Source: Poa pratensis (Eukaryota > Streptophyta > Magnoliopsida > Poales > Poaceae). From it: a DNA stretch of 64,000 nucleotides. The DNA is taken from NCBI GenBank assembly GCA_947311845.1, contig CAMZMU010000035.1, positions 2,564,532 to 2,628,531 on the forward strand, written 5' to 3'. The notes beneath the pieces were generated by a model. The model searched no databases. It was not told the origin of the DNA and saw nothing but the letters and a program-made list of their open reading frames with translations. Numbering within the stretch: position 1 is the first letter of the stretch; every line of letters begins with the position of its first letter. The position numbers and the translations under genes are program-made. Shown here piece after piece: positions 1 to 10,319 of this stretch.

Positions 1-360
1 GCCCCCGAGTACGGCGACATCCAACTATAGTTCTTAAGATGTAACAATGTTTTTAATGTGCGTGTGTGGAACTTTATGGTAGGTTTTAGTTTATGTATAT
101 GTTTGTGTTATGTTTATATTTATGAATCTTTATTTTTGTTTGAAAACAGAGAAAAAACGGACTGGCCGTCCCAAAATTGGGAGAACCGTTGGGCGCACCG
201 GGGCTAACAGGCTGCTGAAACATGTCCGACGGACAAACCCAAACACAAACAAACGGACACACGATGGGGGTGTTCTTGAAGTTGCCCTAAAGCCAGCACG
301 AAGTAGCACATCTGGGCGCGTGCTCAGCTCAGATCGGTCGAAAGAAGCTAGCTAGGTGGA
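1..360. other. Possible end of a class II element, unassigned
   Basis: No convincing gene is visible. The stretch around 265-292 (GAAGTTGCCCTAA-type ending) resembles termini I associate with Harbinger-like grass transposons, but the other end would lie outside the window, so this is only a suggestion. The short ORFs here have no recognisable domain. Confidence 0.2.
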
Positions 361-893
361 TCTTCAGTAGACGACAGATTATTCTGGAGATGTAATAATC
401 CAACGTGGGTTGACCGGCGAGTCCCGCGCCAAACTGCGGCCGGCGACCTCGCAGCCATTGGCTGATTCAGATATAGACGAAGCTCCTTTACGTGTTGTTG
501 CTGCTGCCGTCTCTTGTCTCTTCCAATGGCCATATAGGTCAGCATGCGCTAGTGTAACTGGCACATCATCTCTCCTGTTTTGCTCCGTTTTCAATCCACA
601 TCATGTGCACTCCGGCCCGTGCGTTCGGTGTCCAATATAATGTTTGTCGTGATCTTCTTCCTTATCTTGCGTCTCTCTCACATGTGTTATCTTGAGTGCT
701 TGTCCGGGTGTTGCACCCCATCTTATAGAATGGCTATTAGTATAGTGAACTGCTGGGTATAAGAGGTTGTCATGTCATTTCGAGCCACCATTTGAAATCA
801 CTCATGTATTATTGCGGACCCATATGGTTGGTTATGCCTATTAATTTATACAATCTTCTCTCTATCAATTTTCACATTTTTTATATTTATCTA
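361..893. other. Unassigned intergenic DNA
   Basis: I see no gene, RNA or repeat that I can name in this stretch; the overlapping short ORFs have no domain-like sequence. Confidence 0.4.
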
Positions 894-895
894 TA

Positions 896-958
896 CTCCC
901 TCCTTTCCAAATTAGTTGCTTGTATTAATTTGTCCAAATATTTATGGAACGGAGGGAG
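896..958. mobile_element. Stowaway-type MITE (63 bp)
   Basis: The element starts CTCCCTCC and ends GGAACGGAGGGAG, the canonical inverted terminal sequence of Stowaway (Tc1/mariner) MITEs, and is flanked on both sides by the TA dinucleotide (894-895 and 959-960) that this family duplicates on insertion. It is a short, internally deleted copy with no coding capacity. Confidence 0.85.
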
Positions 959-960
959 TA

Positions 961-2960
961 GCCCGTAGAGGTGGGGCTCTTACATTACAATCCACTCCTA
1001 TTTTTTTCATGTCACTCTACATAAACAGGCTATAAGCCTCTTATTGGACATGTTCTTCGGTCGTTAGAGTTTCAAGATGGGCCCGATGATATTGGATATT
1101 GCGGGCTGGATGGTGTGCGGACATACACACTGTGGGAATACATGCCAACATAATATATAGTCGACAAGCCCCTGATCAACATCCATAAAGAGACAAATGA
1201 CTTCTTTCCGAGTTGTGATGAGGTTGATTCTCCGAACATAACTTATTATCACGGTTGCTTATAACTATCATCACATACAGATTTGATGAGTTCCAAGATT
1301 AGGCAGTTTGAGCAAGGGAAAGTGCTTCCCTCTAGTCCGGCTCTCCAAGTCTTGACCTGAAATCGTGTGGTTATCTGCGGGTCGACCATGAAGCACAAAG
1401 GATCAGGGTCGACTCAATCGTCGAATCAACCATCAAGTCCGCGTCGCGTGATGTTCTAAACCGGACATAGTAATTTATGGTCGGTAATCATAATTAGATT
1501 CATGTCCATGGCGTCCACTGATGGAACATGACGTCAGAAATTCAGAGTAGTCGATGACGTTCATTAGTGGTAGATTCATTGGCCTTCGTGCCATACCCTT
1601 TGCATGGAAGGAAGTTATTTCGACCTTAGATTTTTGGTAGTTTACTTGTGGGGAGACGAGAAGGCTTGATTCAAATTCTTTTTGCCACTTTCAAAGAATC
1701 TTCGGAGGTGGTTTTCGATACACACTTTCACCTTGTTCCTCCATATGGTCTCTCCGCCAATGGAGGAGGGAGATGTTTGTACTCCTTGGAACTGCGAAGC
1801 AGGTATCCCACTCTAGAACTTTCATCTCCACGTTCTTCCAAAGCACCAAGGTCTTTCCTTTTGACGTCTCCTTTCTCATATTTCAATAGGAATCCCGAAC
1901 GAGGATCATGACTAAGACGGCTGAGTCATGGCGCCAGTAGATCGATATTGGAGAAGAATTTTCCGAAAAAAGGAGTGTGCCTGGCTTTAGACCGCCCTCG
2001 AAGTAGAAAAGGATGTCATATATAGAGTTGTTTGCGCATGATGCTTCAGTACTCTGCGCCGGGCCAGACACGCTGAAAGGAAAAATGACCAATTGGTCAA
2101 AGCTGCAAGGCCAGAGCGTCTCCATGGAGGAGCATGGCAACCCTTATACAGAACAAATGGCAAATAAGGTAGAGAATTGAATGTGACATGTTGCACACGA
2201 GGAGACCGTCGCGGTTCTCTATCGGACGAACGTTCTATGAAGACAACCTTGAAACGAAAATTATTCCACGGTATTTAAAAATTATCTCTATTCTCGCGCT
2301 AAACACAATCGTTATTGTAATCAGACCTAAGCTAATGCAATGCTAAAAACAACGTGGTCCTGCTCTTTCGATATAAAGAGCCGGAGACTATAAACTCTAA
2401 GTTCGTACTCTACTTTCCTAGTTGCATAGGATTCTATAACCTGAGCATCGAGCTCCCTTATTCCCTCCTCCAATTCAATATGTCACTTTGCCAGCGATCA
2501 CCGGGTCCTAACAAATATATCTAGTCAACTATGGATAGCCGGTCCCACGATCGAATTATCCATGCACCCCTCCTTACTGTGATCTCACGTCTTTTTGTGC
2601 AAGTGTCGTCATTTTCTAATACTATATAAGTTTACTCCATTGACCTTGAGCTATGAGAGATGTCTCATAATTAAGCAACGTATGAGCTCGGTTATCTACG
2701 TGGTATCCAACACACATTCCAAATGTGCAGAAGTTCCCGTTATTAGGTCGAGGTATTAGATCGAGGTACCGCAGAGTTTGTAAAGTTTTACGTGATATTG
2801 TTATCTAGCCATCCAATATTCATACGCCCAAGTACTTAGCCTTTAAATTGAATTTCCCTTTGTGGATGCAGAACACATCACTAAAATTTGTATTTGAGAA
2901 CCTTTTGAGACTTGCACACAAACGCTTTTCACAAATTTTCGTTGTATTTTACTACTATCC
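961..2960. other. Gene-free stretch, nothing recognised
   Basis: Several short ORFs on both strands have no recognisable domains, and I found no terminal repeats or target duplications. It may hold old, decayed transposon sequence. Confidence 0.35.
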
Positions 2961-2968
2961 AAGCATGC

Positions 2969-4240
2969 ATTTTTTTTAATTAGAAAAGGAGGGTGCGAGT
3001 CCCCGGCATCTGCATCGAGTGATGCACACAGCCATTCACACTTATTAATTCCAACCAGATTTACAAAGTACAATATTGAAAAACAAACTGAAGTCAACCT
3101 CTCGACAAAGGTCGCTACCACTATGATGGGGGTGACTAACACCAACGCACATCATCTAAAACCTTCAGCTAAACACCAACGCACACCAATGTGCACGCTT
3201 TAGTCGCTGCCGCCGTCTTCCATGAACCCGTCTTCAGAAAGGATCAACACCATGACCTTGCAAAATCAGGTCTGGTCGGCGCATCGCCACGATGCCAGAC
3301 AGCGCCACCAAGTGCGAGTCCATGAACCCGAAATCGAGACCCCGCAGCGCCACGCCGCCGAGCCTCACCGACATCGACGTGGTAGATGAAACACCGCTCC
3401 GCCAGCTGACCCCCTCCAGGTATTCGTGTTCCAAAATGATGCCCTCAAGAGGGTGAACGACACCGAAGGTGACGCCATTGTCTGATCTGGAAAACCAGAT
3501 CTGGGGTTTCCCCCGAACAACACGAGTGAAGTGACGAGAGCAGCAAGGACGATGCCTTCAACAAGGAAACGACGTCAAGCGACACCGTCATCGTCCGCCA
3601 AGACCGAGGTCCGAGGTTCGCTTTCACCACTCACGTGCATCACGTCACCCCCCCCCCTACTTACCACCGGCGGCCCCCCGAAACTCGGTCATCGACAGGG
3701 AGGCGGGTGATTTGCAGCGGCAACTCCTTCAACAAGGTGGCGGCACCCACGGGCGCCACAGTCGCCGGCCAAAGCCGGCTTTCACCCCGCCATCCTCGCC
3801 ACCAAGATCGCGAGATCTGAAGAACGAGTCACCACGCCAAGCCACCGATCTGCCTGGAGATCCGCCAAATCGTGCAGATCGGCTCCGCACTAGCCTCCCA
3901 GCCGCGCCGCCAATGGCCGAGACCATGAGGCGATGGATCTAGATGGGATCTAGACCCATGGCCAGCCAAACGCTCGATCCGCCGAAGACGGGTCAAAGGC
4001 GGCAGCGGCCGCCGCTGATCGATGCCGCCGTCCGACCACCGCGCCCCGAAGACCACCGCCGAAGCCGCCCCAGCCGCCGCGTCGGGTTCGTCGTCACACC
4101 TCCACCCCCAGCGCTTTAGGCACCAGGGGTCCGCCGCCACCACGGCCTATGCCGGCGGCAGCGGCGGAGGGGTATCCGAGAGAGGAGGGGGAGGTTGGGC
4201 GGTGGAGAGATGCCCCCCGGCGGCATTGGATGAACTCTGT
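2969..4240 (-). mobile_element. Decayed poly(A)-type retroposon (reverse orientation)
   Basis: The stretch opens with a T-run near 2969-2977 followed by AATTAGAAAAGGAGGGTGCG, the reverse of a poly(A) 3' end seen on grass retroposons. The rest is GC-rich and holds overlapping ORFs on both strands (3234-4297) without domains, like the clearly bounded retroposon at 34647-35950. I could not find a target duplication, so the far end is approximate. The ORFs are treated as chance openings in GC-rich DNA. Confidence 0.4.
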
Positions 4241-4315
4241 ACTCTACCACTAACATATTGCTTGCTATCTAGTACAAGTCATTACCGGTCCTTATGAAAG
4301 TAACCTAGCTAGCTA

Positions 4316-4328
4316 CATATATATATAT
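4316..4328 (+). promoter_or_regulatory. TATA-like element
   Basis: An alternating TA run lies about 65 bases upstream of the ATG at 4392, a plausible position for the TATA box of the glycosyltransferase relic downstream. It could equally be a short AT microsatellite. Confidence 0.4.
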
Positions 4329-4391
4329 CGCAGCGGTGACGCTGCATCGAAGCATATTACATGCTCGATCGAGGAGGCTAGCAATTAGGCC

Positions 4392-5934
4392 ATGAAGAAG
4401 CCCCAGCCCGTGACTCGTTCCGGCAGCGTCAGCGTGGTACATTTCCTGCTCGTCTTCTGCTTAGCATATGTGCTGGGCTTGATGTCCAGCGTCAAATTCC
4501 AGAATCTCTACACCCACAACATCTTGTCACCAACGCTGCCTGCTGCCTCTCGGTTGCAATCGCCACCGCCATCGCAAGCAGTACCTTGCAGCATCCTGCC
4601 GCCGCCACCTCCTTCCGAGCCGACGCCGCCTTCACTAGTGGGACGGCGCATGGCGTTCGCGGACTTCCTGGCGCCGAGCGCCGGCGGCGTCGTCACGCAC
4701 ACCATGACCGACGAGGAGCTGCTCTGGAGGGCGTCCATGGCGCCGAGGATGAAAAGCATGCCGAAGCACGTCGCGTCGCGCCCAAGATCGCCTTCCTGTT
4801 CCTCGTGAGGGTGACCTGCCGCTGCGCCCTCTGTGGGACAAGTTCTTCGATGGCCACCAGGGGCTGTACTCCTCTACGTGCACGCGAGGCCTGGATACAC
4901 CGGCTCGCCGCCGCCGGACTCCCCGTTCTTTGGCCGCATGATTCCAAGCCAGGTACTACTTGTATGATTTTGGATTTTGTTAACTTGTCAAATTCTTGTC
5001 TACGGGCATTAGCTTACCACAGTATACTTTCCAATCCTCAATTTTGAGATGGCACATCATCTTTATGTTTAGGTAGCACTCCACGATTTTTGTATGATAC
5101 TCGTAACGTGAGAGGTCTAAGTATATATCTGAAAGGTGCAACTTAACCTTAACATATGTATAGAGAGCTATAATTTAATATTAATTAGTTCTTGCTCTTT
5201 GCCCTGCAATTGCATGCATTCTAAATAAGAAGTTCAGCCACGTAAAAAAAAGAAGTTCACCCCCTTCATAATTTTTTTTACTGTGCTAGAGAACGAGCTG
5301 GGGAAACATAAACCTGGTGGATGCGGAGCGACGTCTGCTAGGGAACGCGCTGCTGGACCTCTCAAACGCGCACTTCGCGCTCTTGTCGGAGTCATGCATT
5401 CCACTCCTCAACTTCACTACCGTTAGCGTCTACATCACCGGCTCCGACACCAACTTTTCGACAGCTTCGACCGCGAGGAAAGCCGTGAGCGCCATAGGCC
5501 CTTCTTTGCTCAACACAACATCAGCCTCGCGCAGTGGCGCAAGGGCGCTCAGTGGTTCGTGATGGACCGCGCCTTCGCCCTCGAGGTCATCTCGGACGAG
5601 ACCTACTACGGCCCCGCGTTCCGGAGCCACAAACACGCGCTTCGCATTGGACGAGCACTACATCCCGACGCTGGTGAACCTGCTGGGCTTGGGCAATCGC
5701 AACTCAAACCGATCGGTCATGTACTCCGACTGGCGGCAGCCACGGGGCCCCAAGAGCCACAGTGGCGGCGAGGTCACGGAGGGGCTCATCAAGGAGATGA
5801 GGCGAGGAATGGACGGGAACTGCACCTACAATGGCAGGGTGGCAGAGATTTGCGCCTTGTTCGCGCGTAAGTTCAAGCCGAACGCGCTCCTGCCCTTGCT
5901 CGATTTGGCTCCCAAGGTTATGGGTTTTGGATAA
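4392..5934 (+). pseudogene. BC10/GT14-type (core-2/I-branching-like) glycosyltransferase, frameshifted
   Basis: The family comprises Golgi type II membrane glycosyltransferases related to beta-1,6-N-acetylglucosaminyltransferases; rice BC10 affects cell-wall properties. The N-terminus has a short cytoplasmic stretch, a hydrophobic anchor (FLLVFCLAYVLGLM) and a proline-rich stem. Across several frames the conserved core can be followed: PKIAFLFLVRG, LVDAERRLLGNALLDLSN, LLSESCIPL, NFTTV, HNISLAQWRKGAQW, MDRAFALEVISDETY, DEHYIPTLVNLLG, and the C-terminal LLDLAPKVMGFG followed by TAA. Exon 1 runs 4392-4952 (GT at 4953) and exon 2 from 5290 (after AG) to 5934; both splice sites keep phase. Single-base frameshifts are needed near 4775-4790, 4811, 4880, 5459 and 5655. 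The 5' end, splice sites and C-terminus are all present, so this is a recent loss of function or, less likely, a base-calling problem. Family assignment is from motif recognition. Confidence 0.8.
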
Positions 5935-6200
5935 TCGAGATGTCTTGTATTTAATCTTTGAGCACCCATGATCAATCGTTCAATCTTAATCTCTTTGAAC
6001 AATCTAGTTGTTTAGCATTGAACGGTATTTCAGCAGTGCAATCCACCTTGTGCAGATATACTCACATATTAGTACATGAACTATGTAATGTCGGGATATT
6101 CCTCCCAATATTTGTAAAACAAATGAGGAGAACATTATACTTGTCCTTCATAGCATGACTTTTTTTTTTCCAAAGCAAGGTTATTTGACCACCATTCCAT
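5935..6200. other. 3' flank of the glycosyltransferase relic
   Basis: AT-rich sequence with a T-run near 6162-6170. No gene or repeat recognised; it presumably includes the former 3' UTR. Confidence 0.4.
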
Positions 6201-6625
6201 AACATTTGAAGTATTGTTCTATTGAGCCAAGGAGAGTCACTAAAGCCGCTCCACAAGAGAATTGCCGTCCATATTCGGGAGGTAATGTACGAGAAGAGAA
6301 AGAGCACCGAAACCTTAAAAAACACTCAGGTCATGTACGAGAAGCGAAAGAGCAAATCCCCAATGACTTGATTCTTATTGCTTACAACCTCAATAAGATG
6401 TATGACAAGACGAAGGTTGGCTATAACAACGACCAAGTCTAATTCAAGGGACTACTAGTAGTCAAAAACATAGGACTCAACCAAGTACAAACTCAAGAAG
6501 CGTGTGTGCTACAATTGTCATTACTCCGGACACTACATTGCAAATTGTCTCAACCCTCCCAATGAGAAGGACGAGGGGCAAGAAGGATAGGATAAATATT
6601 AAACAGGGATAATTTCAAGGACCGG
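6200..6625 (+). pseudogene. Ty1-copia gag relic with zinc knuckle
   Basis: The reading RVCYNCHYSGHYIANC at about 6501-6548 is a perfect C-x2-C-x4-H-x4-C zinc knuckle in the style of the nucleocapsid end of Triticeae copia gag proteins, followed by a charged tail and a stop at 6590. The preceding stretch (6206-6442) is open in another frame and lysine- and glutamate-rich, so the gag is frameshifted. No LTRs, protease, integrase or reverse transcriptase are present nearby; this is an isolated fragment. Confidence 0.6.
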
Positions 6626-7853
6626 AAGAAGGCCAAAAGCGTCCAGCGCTACTCTAGATACAAGTCCAGGCCATTCTAGTAGATTGATAGTTTTTCTTCA
6701 AATCTTCGATCTACAGACATGGAAAGAAATAACACAGGCCAGAATATATGCTATCCAAACAGACGAGTCAAGCTGAAGGTTTTAACTGGAAACTGTTGCG
6801 ACGTAGTTTCCTACTGCCATACGTGTCGTATATTACACAAACAGGTCACACTGGTTGGTTGGTCATGTTCCTAGCAGATACGGGTCAGTCATATGTCCAT
6901 GTCGATCAAGGCGTCCTCATCCTCGCCGTCAGAGAGCGCGCCGGCAAGGAAGTCATCTCCTGCAAACTTGCTGCAGTAGCATAGCAAACTGTCAGTAATT
7001 CATGTAGTTATCGAACATGTCCTATAGTGTTCTTCATACGAAAGAAATCATGTGCCTACCTAGTGCAGCAGCAGCGGAAGCTCACTACTCGCTTCAGTTC
7101 CGGTTGTAGAAGAAAAAGTTGATCGACCATCTACAAGAATAACATATTGGCAGTTTCCATATCAGAGCATCCTGATGAGTGGCTCAAGTTCAATTCAAAC
7201 ATGGTTACTACAGATAAGATGGTCATAACATGGCTCCTTTCTCCAGAAATGGATCTCCGTCAGAGTCTGGGTTATAGCTGTAGATGTCACACTCTCTGAT
7301 TTTGATAACCTACAAAATAAGGTGTAAATGTATGTGTGCCGACTCATAGTCTGAAATAAGCATTTAGTGAGTGTTCACCTCATCAATAGCTTTAGTCATA
7401 CTGTCCAAGAGAGAACAGCCATCATTTTTTGCAGCCATAGCTGAAAAATAGCCCAAGATTTAGGGTAAACATTACAAAAACCGGTGGACGAAAACAGTCT
7501 GTGTCATTTGTACGTTGAAAACTTAGTTGTTGCAACTATATGACTTTCCCTTTTGCATTCCAGAACTTAATGTTAGTGTTTACTAACATGTGTATTGATC
7601 AAGAGTAAGATCACAGAACTCATGAAAGCATTACCGTAGAAGCCTCCGACAAGAAGTTGTCTAGCATCTGCTTGAAACTTTCCAAATCTTCTTCTTTGAA
7701 GAACAGGTGTGCCCGAACAGCACTGCTAAGCGAAGAAGTGTTGACAAAAGGATGTTAAATCTAATCTGAAGGTCATGCCATCATGCATATGTCGCATGAC
7801 AATATGAAGACCTTAAGAAAGGTAAGGCTCTGTCAAATTTCAAAATGTTCAAG

Positions 7854-7933
7854 GGAAATGGAGAGAATTGAACTCTCAGCTCAAAAGAGCAACGGCTATT
7901 AATCCGTTTGTCATGCCATTTGACAACACCCCC
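7854..7933 (-). other. Degenerate class II tRNA-like sequence in a MAF1 intron
   Basis: Read on the minus strand, the stretch can fold as a cloverleaf: a seven-pair acceptor (7933-7927 with 7860-7854, three G-U pairs), a D-like arm (TGTCA/TGACA), an anticodon arm (AACGG/CCGTT), a long variable arm (GCTC/GAGC, 7879-7890) and a perfect T arm (GAGAG-TTCAATT-CTCTC, 7861-7877). The long variable arm suggests a Leu/Ser-type ancestor, nuclear or organellar. The eight-base anticodon loop and poor A box argue against a working gene. It lies in intron 5 of MAF1, on the same strand. Confidence 0.4.
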
Positions 7934-9068
7934 TTAGGCTGGTCGGAAAGGACAATAGCGGGTTGTCATATCGCCCAAAAAAGCTGAGTATGACATTACC
8001 CAATATCCTTCCTCCCAGATTTGCTGAATAATCACGAGGACACACTTTTGTAAGACAGAATTACCTGAAATCATAATCTGGATACATATGACCAAGAGTG
8101 AGGACTAGATATATCAACGTTTTCCGGCTGGAATAAACAAGGAACATAAAAAGAATCAGGCTGGTTAAACAGAAAATGTGCAAAATAAAGGTAATGTACA
8201 CACTGTTACCTGGATCTACAAGACAAATGCTCCACAGGTGAAGGAGGGTCACTATCAGAAGACTTCCCGAGGTAATCAAGAATCTGAATGCGCAACAGAA
8301 AAGTTAAATTAGCACATATATAAGCATGCATAAATTTATCATTGGCATGCCGAGATACCTAAATTTTGACAAGGATGGAGAAGCAAAAGTTCATGCGTAC
8401 TACATACACCTTCATAAGGCATGATATGCATATCTTTCTGACTAAGATGCTCATAAGGGGGAAAGGTTATACTGAATAGTAAAAACAACTACAGTGGAAC
8501 AAAACTTAAATATAAGATTTTCATAAAATTCACATGCTCATTATTTCCTATCATGACAGGTATGCAAAAAGACTTTCACAAATTAATGCCTGACTACAAC
8601 GAACCGCAGATATGAAACAAAATATCAACGTAAGCCTCACCCACTGCTTTAAACAGAAATTCACATGGTACTACAAACTGGCATAACTTAGTTCTAGTTT
8701 TTATCCGATTCCAATGACAATCACAAGACATATACTTTCTTTACATTACACAGAAAATTATATGTTGCCACAGACTTGCATAACATAACTCCAGTTTTTA
8801 TATGATTCCCAACAATAAGCACAAGACAAATGATATCCCAACAAACGACAATAGTGAAAATGCCTGGTGATTCACCGCTGCATTACAAGAGAAGGGATAT
8901 CAGTTATCATAAAAATAAATGAGCTGAACGGAGGTACGTACGTCATGTTCTAGACTTATTGAAAGCCGGCGATCATTCCCGGCATGCTTGCCTGTAGATC
9001 AACATAGAGTGTGACCCTATTGTGATGGTATAATATGCACAATAAGACAGTCAATGGAGAATACTCTT

Positions 9069-10104
9069 CAGGACCGGGCCGGCATAATCCGGGGCCCTGT
9101 GCCAAGCTTTGAAATGGGCCCTACTTTCTCTTTACCAAAGTCCTTATAACGGTTCATGTCGAAGTGTCGGTCAGGATTGGGAGACAGTCAATCGGCTGAT
9201 CGTAGGACTAGAGAACGCCAAGAAGGAACAAAAGACGAACTAGCACTCAATGTTTCTCATAGGGTTTGTCGCGTCGCTAGCCTGATTGATCCACATGAGG
9301 GTTCGTTCTAGACTCATACAAGTCCACAACCACATCTCCATGCATACAGGTGAGGTCCTTCAAATTTTTTGAATGGATTAGTAACTATTAATTTTATTCC
9401 CCACTAAGAAATATCACTACCATTGATGTGGCGCTCTTCTCCAATCGACTACCTCACTAAGGCAGGCTAAGTCATTTTCCCCACCGTCTTGTCTAAAGTA
9501 TTGGATAAATATAGATAAAGTTTAATTTAAACGTTTCTTAGTAGATCAAATAGATGATGTATATGAATGTTTTTACGAGTCATTGAGGGGCGTAGAGGCA
9601 AGGCATCATCTGTTAGCCTGGCACCCAGCCTCAGGTGAGGACTTTTGAATTTTGCGAATTGATTGACAACTGTTAATTTTGTTCCCCAATGAGAAATATT
9701 GCTAGCATTCGAAAAAATAGATTTTTTAATTGTAACGCTTAATAGTAGATTAAATCGATAATGTACACGCCTGTTTTACTGCAAGGCATTACTTGTTGGC
9801 CTTGATCATTTCCCTTTGCTGTAGTTTTCTTTATCCTTAATCATTTCCATTTGCTGTAGTTTTTTTTATCGTGGTTAAAAACATGGAAAAATAAAACTTG
9901 CGTTCGCGGATGGCAGGACTTGAACCCTCCACCTGCTAGAGGAAAGAACTAGTTTACGACCAACGCATCATCGCTCCCTTCACGTAATCTACAAACATTT
10001 TTGTATTTACTTGAGATGATAACTAAAAATGCAAAATATGGGGCCCCAAAAATTTGGGGCCCTGTGCGGGCCGCACATTCGGCACAACAGTGGGCCCGGC
10101 CCTG
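9069..10104. mobile_element. Non-autonomous hAT transposon (1,036 bp) in MAF1 intron 2
   Basis: The termini are inverted repeats, CAGGACCGGGCC on the left and the complement of GGGCCCGGCCCTG on the right, with subterminal GGGGCCCTGTGC matches. An exact 8-bp target duplication ATACTCTT flanks it (9061-9068 and 10105-10112), the hAT signature. There is no transposase. Inside, a segment is duplicated in tandem: 9350-9600 resembles 9634-9790. Around 9905-9985 (minus) is a tRNA-like stretch with a perfect B box (GGTTCAAGTCC). In the MAF1 sense the duplicated octamer forms positions +3 to +10 of the intron 2 donor. Confidence 0.9.
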
Positions 10105-10319
10105 ATACTCTTACATGAGAATGCTTCAAGGCTCCCCCTTATTGTACAATCACCAAGATTCAGTTGGTCTAGGAACACATTTACACTGAAAGGAAACAAA
10201 AAAATGTAGTAATTTAGGGAAACGAATATTGCATGTTACCATGAGCACTTGGACAAGAAGAAAGAAGCAGAAGACGCCATGTTTACCAGTCGAACGGTGT
10301 GTATTCTAAAAGCTTCATG

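Larger units (their letters stand above)
6889..10318 (-). pseudogene. MAF1: MAF1 repressor of RNA polymerase III, ten coding exons, frame broken twice
   Basis: MAF1 binds RNA polymerase III and represses tRNA and 5S transcription under stress. The exons on the minus strand are 10318-10287, 10185-10115, 8991-8942, 8283-8210, 8127-8065, 7722-7635, 7440-7379, 7309-7230, 7130-7060 and 6970-6889, all with GT-AG introns and compatible phases. Diagnostic sequence: start MKLLEYTPFD; KHAGNDRRLSISLEHD; SSRKTLIYLVLTLGHMYPDYDF; IRECDIYSYNPDSDGDPF; WSINFFFYN; LKRVVSFRCCC; an acidic tail ending DEDALIDMDI. The total of 673 coding bases is two short of 224 codons plus stop, matching the usual plant length. 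One base is missing in exon 7 (TGG-CTGCA where TGG-GCT-GCA is expected, near 7432-7435) and one in exon 9 (CGG-AA-CTG, near 7098). Read as written, translation stops within exon 7. A hAT element occupies intron 2. The upstream GC-rich region to about 11.75 kb is the likely promoter and 5' UTR. Confidence 0.88.

Noticed and set aside
7854..7933. A functional tRNA gene
   Set aside because: The anticodon loop has eight bases and the acceptor needs three G-U pairs; recorded only as a tRNA-like relic.
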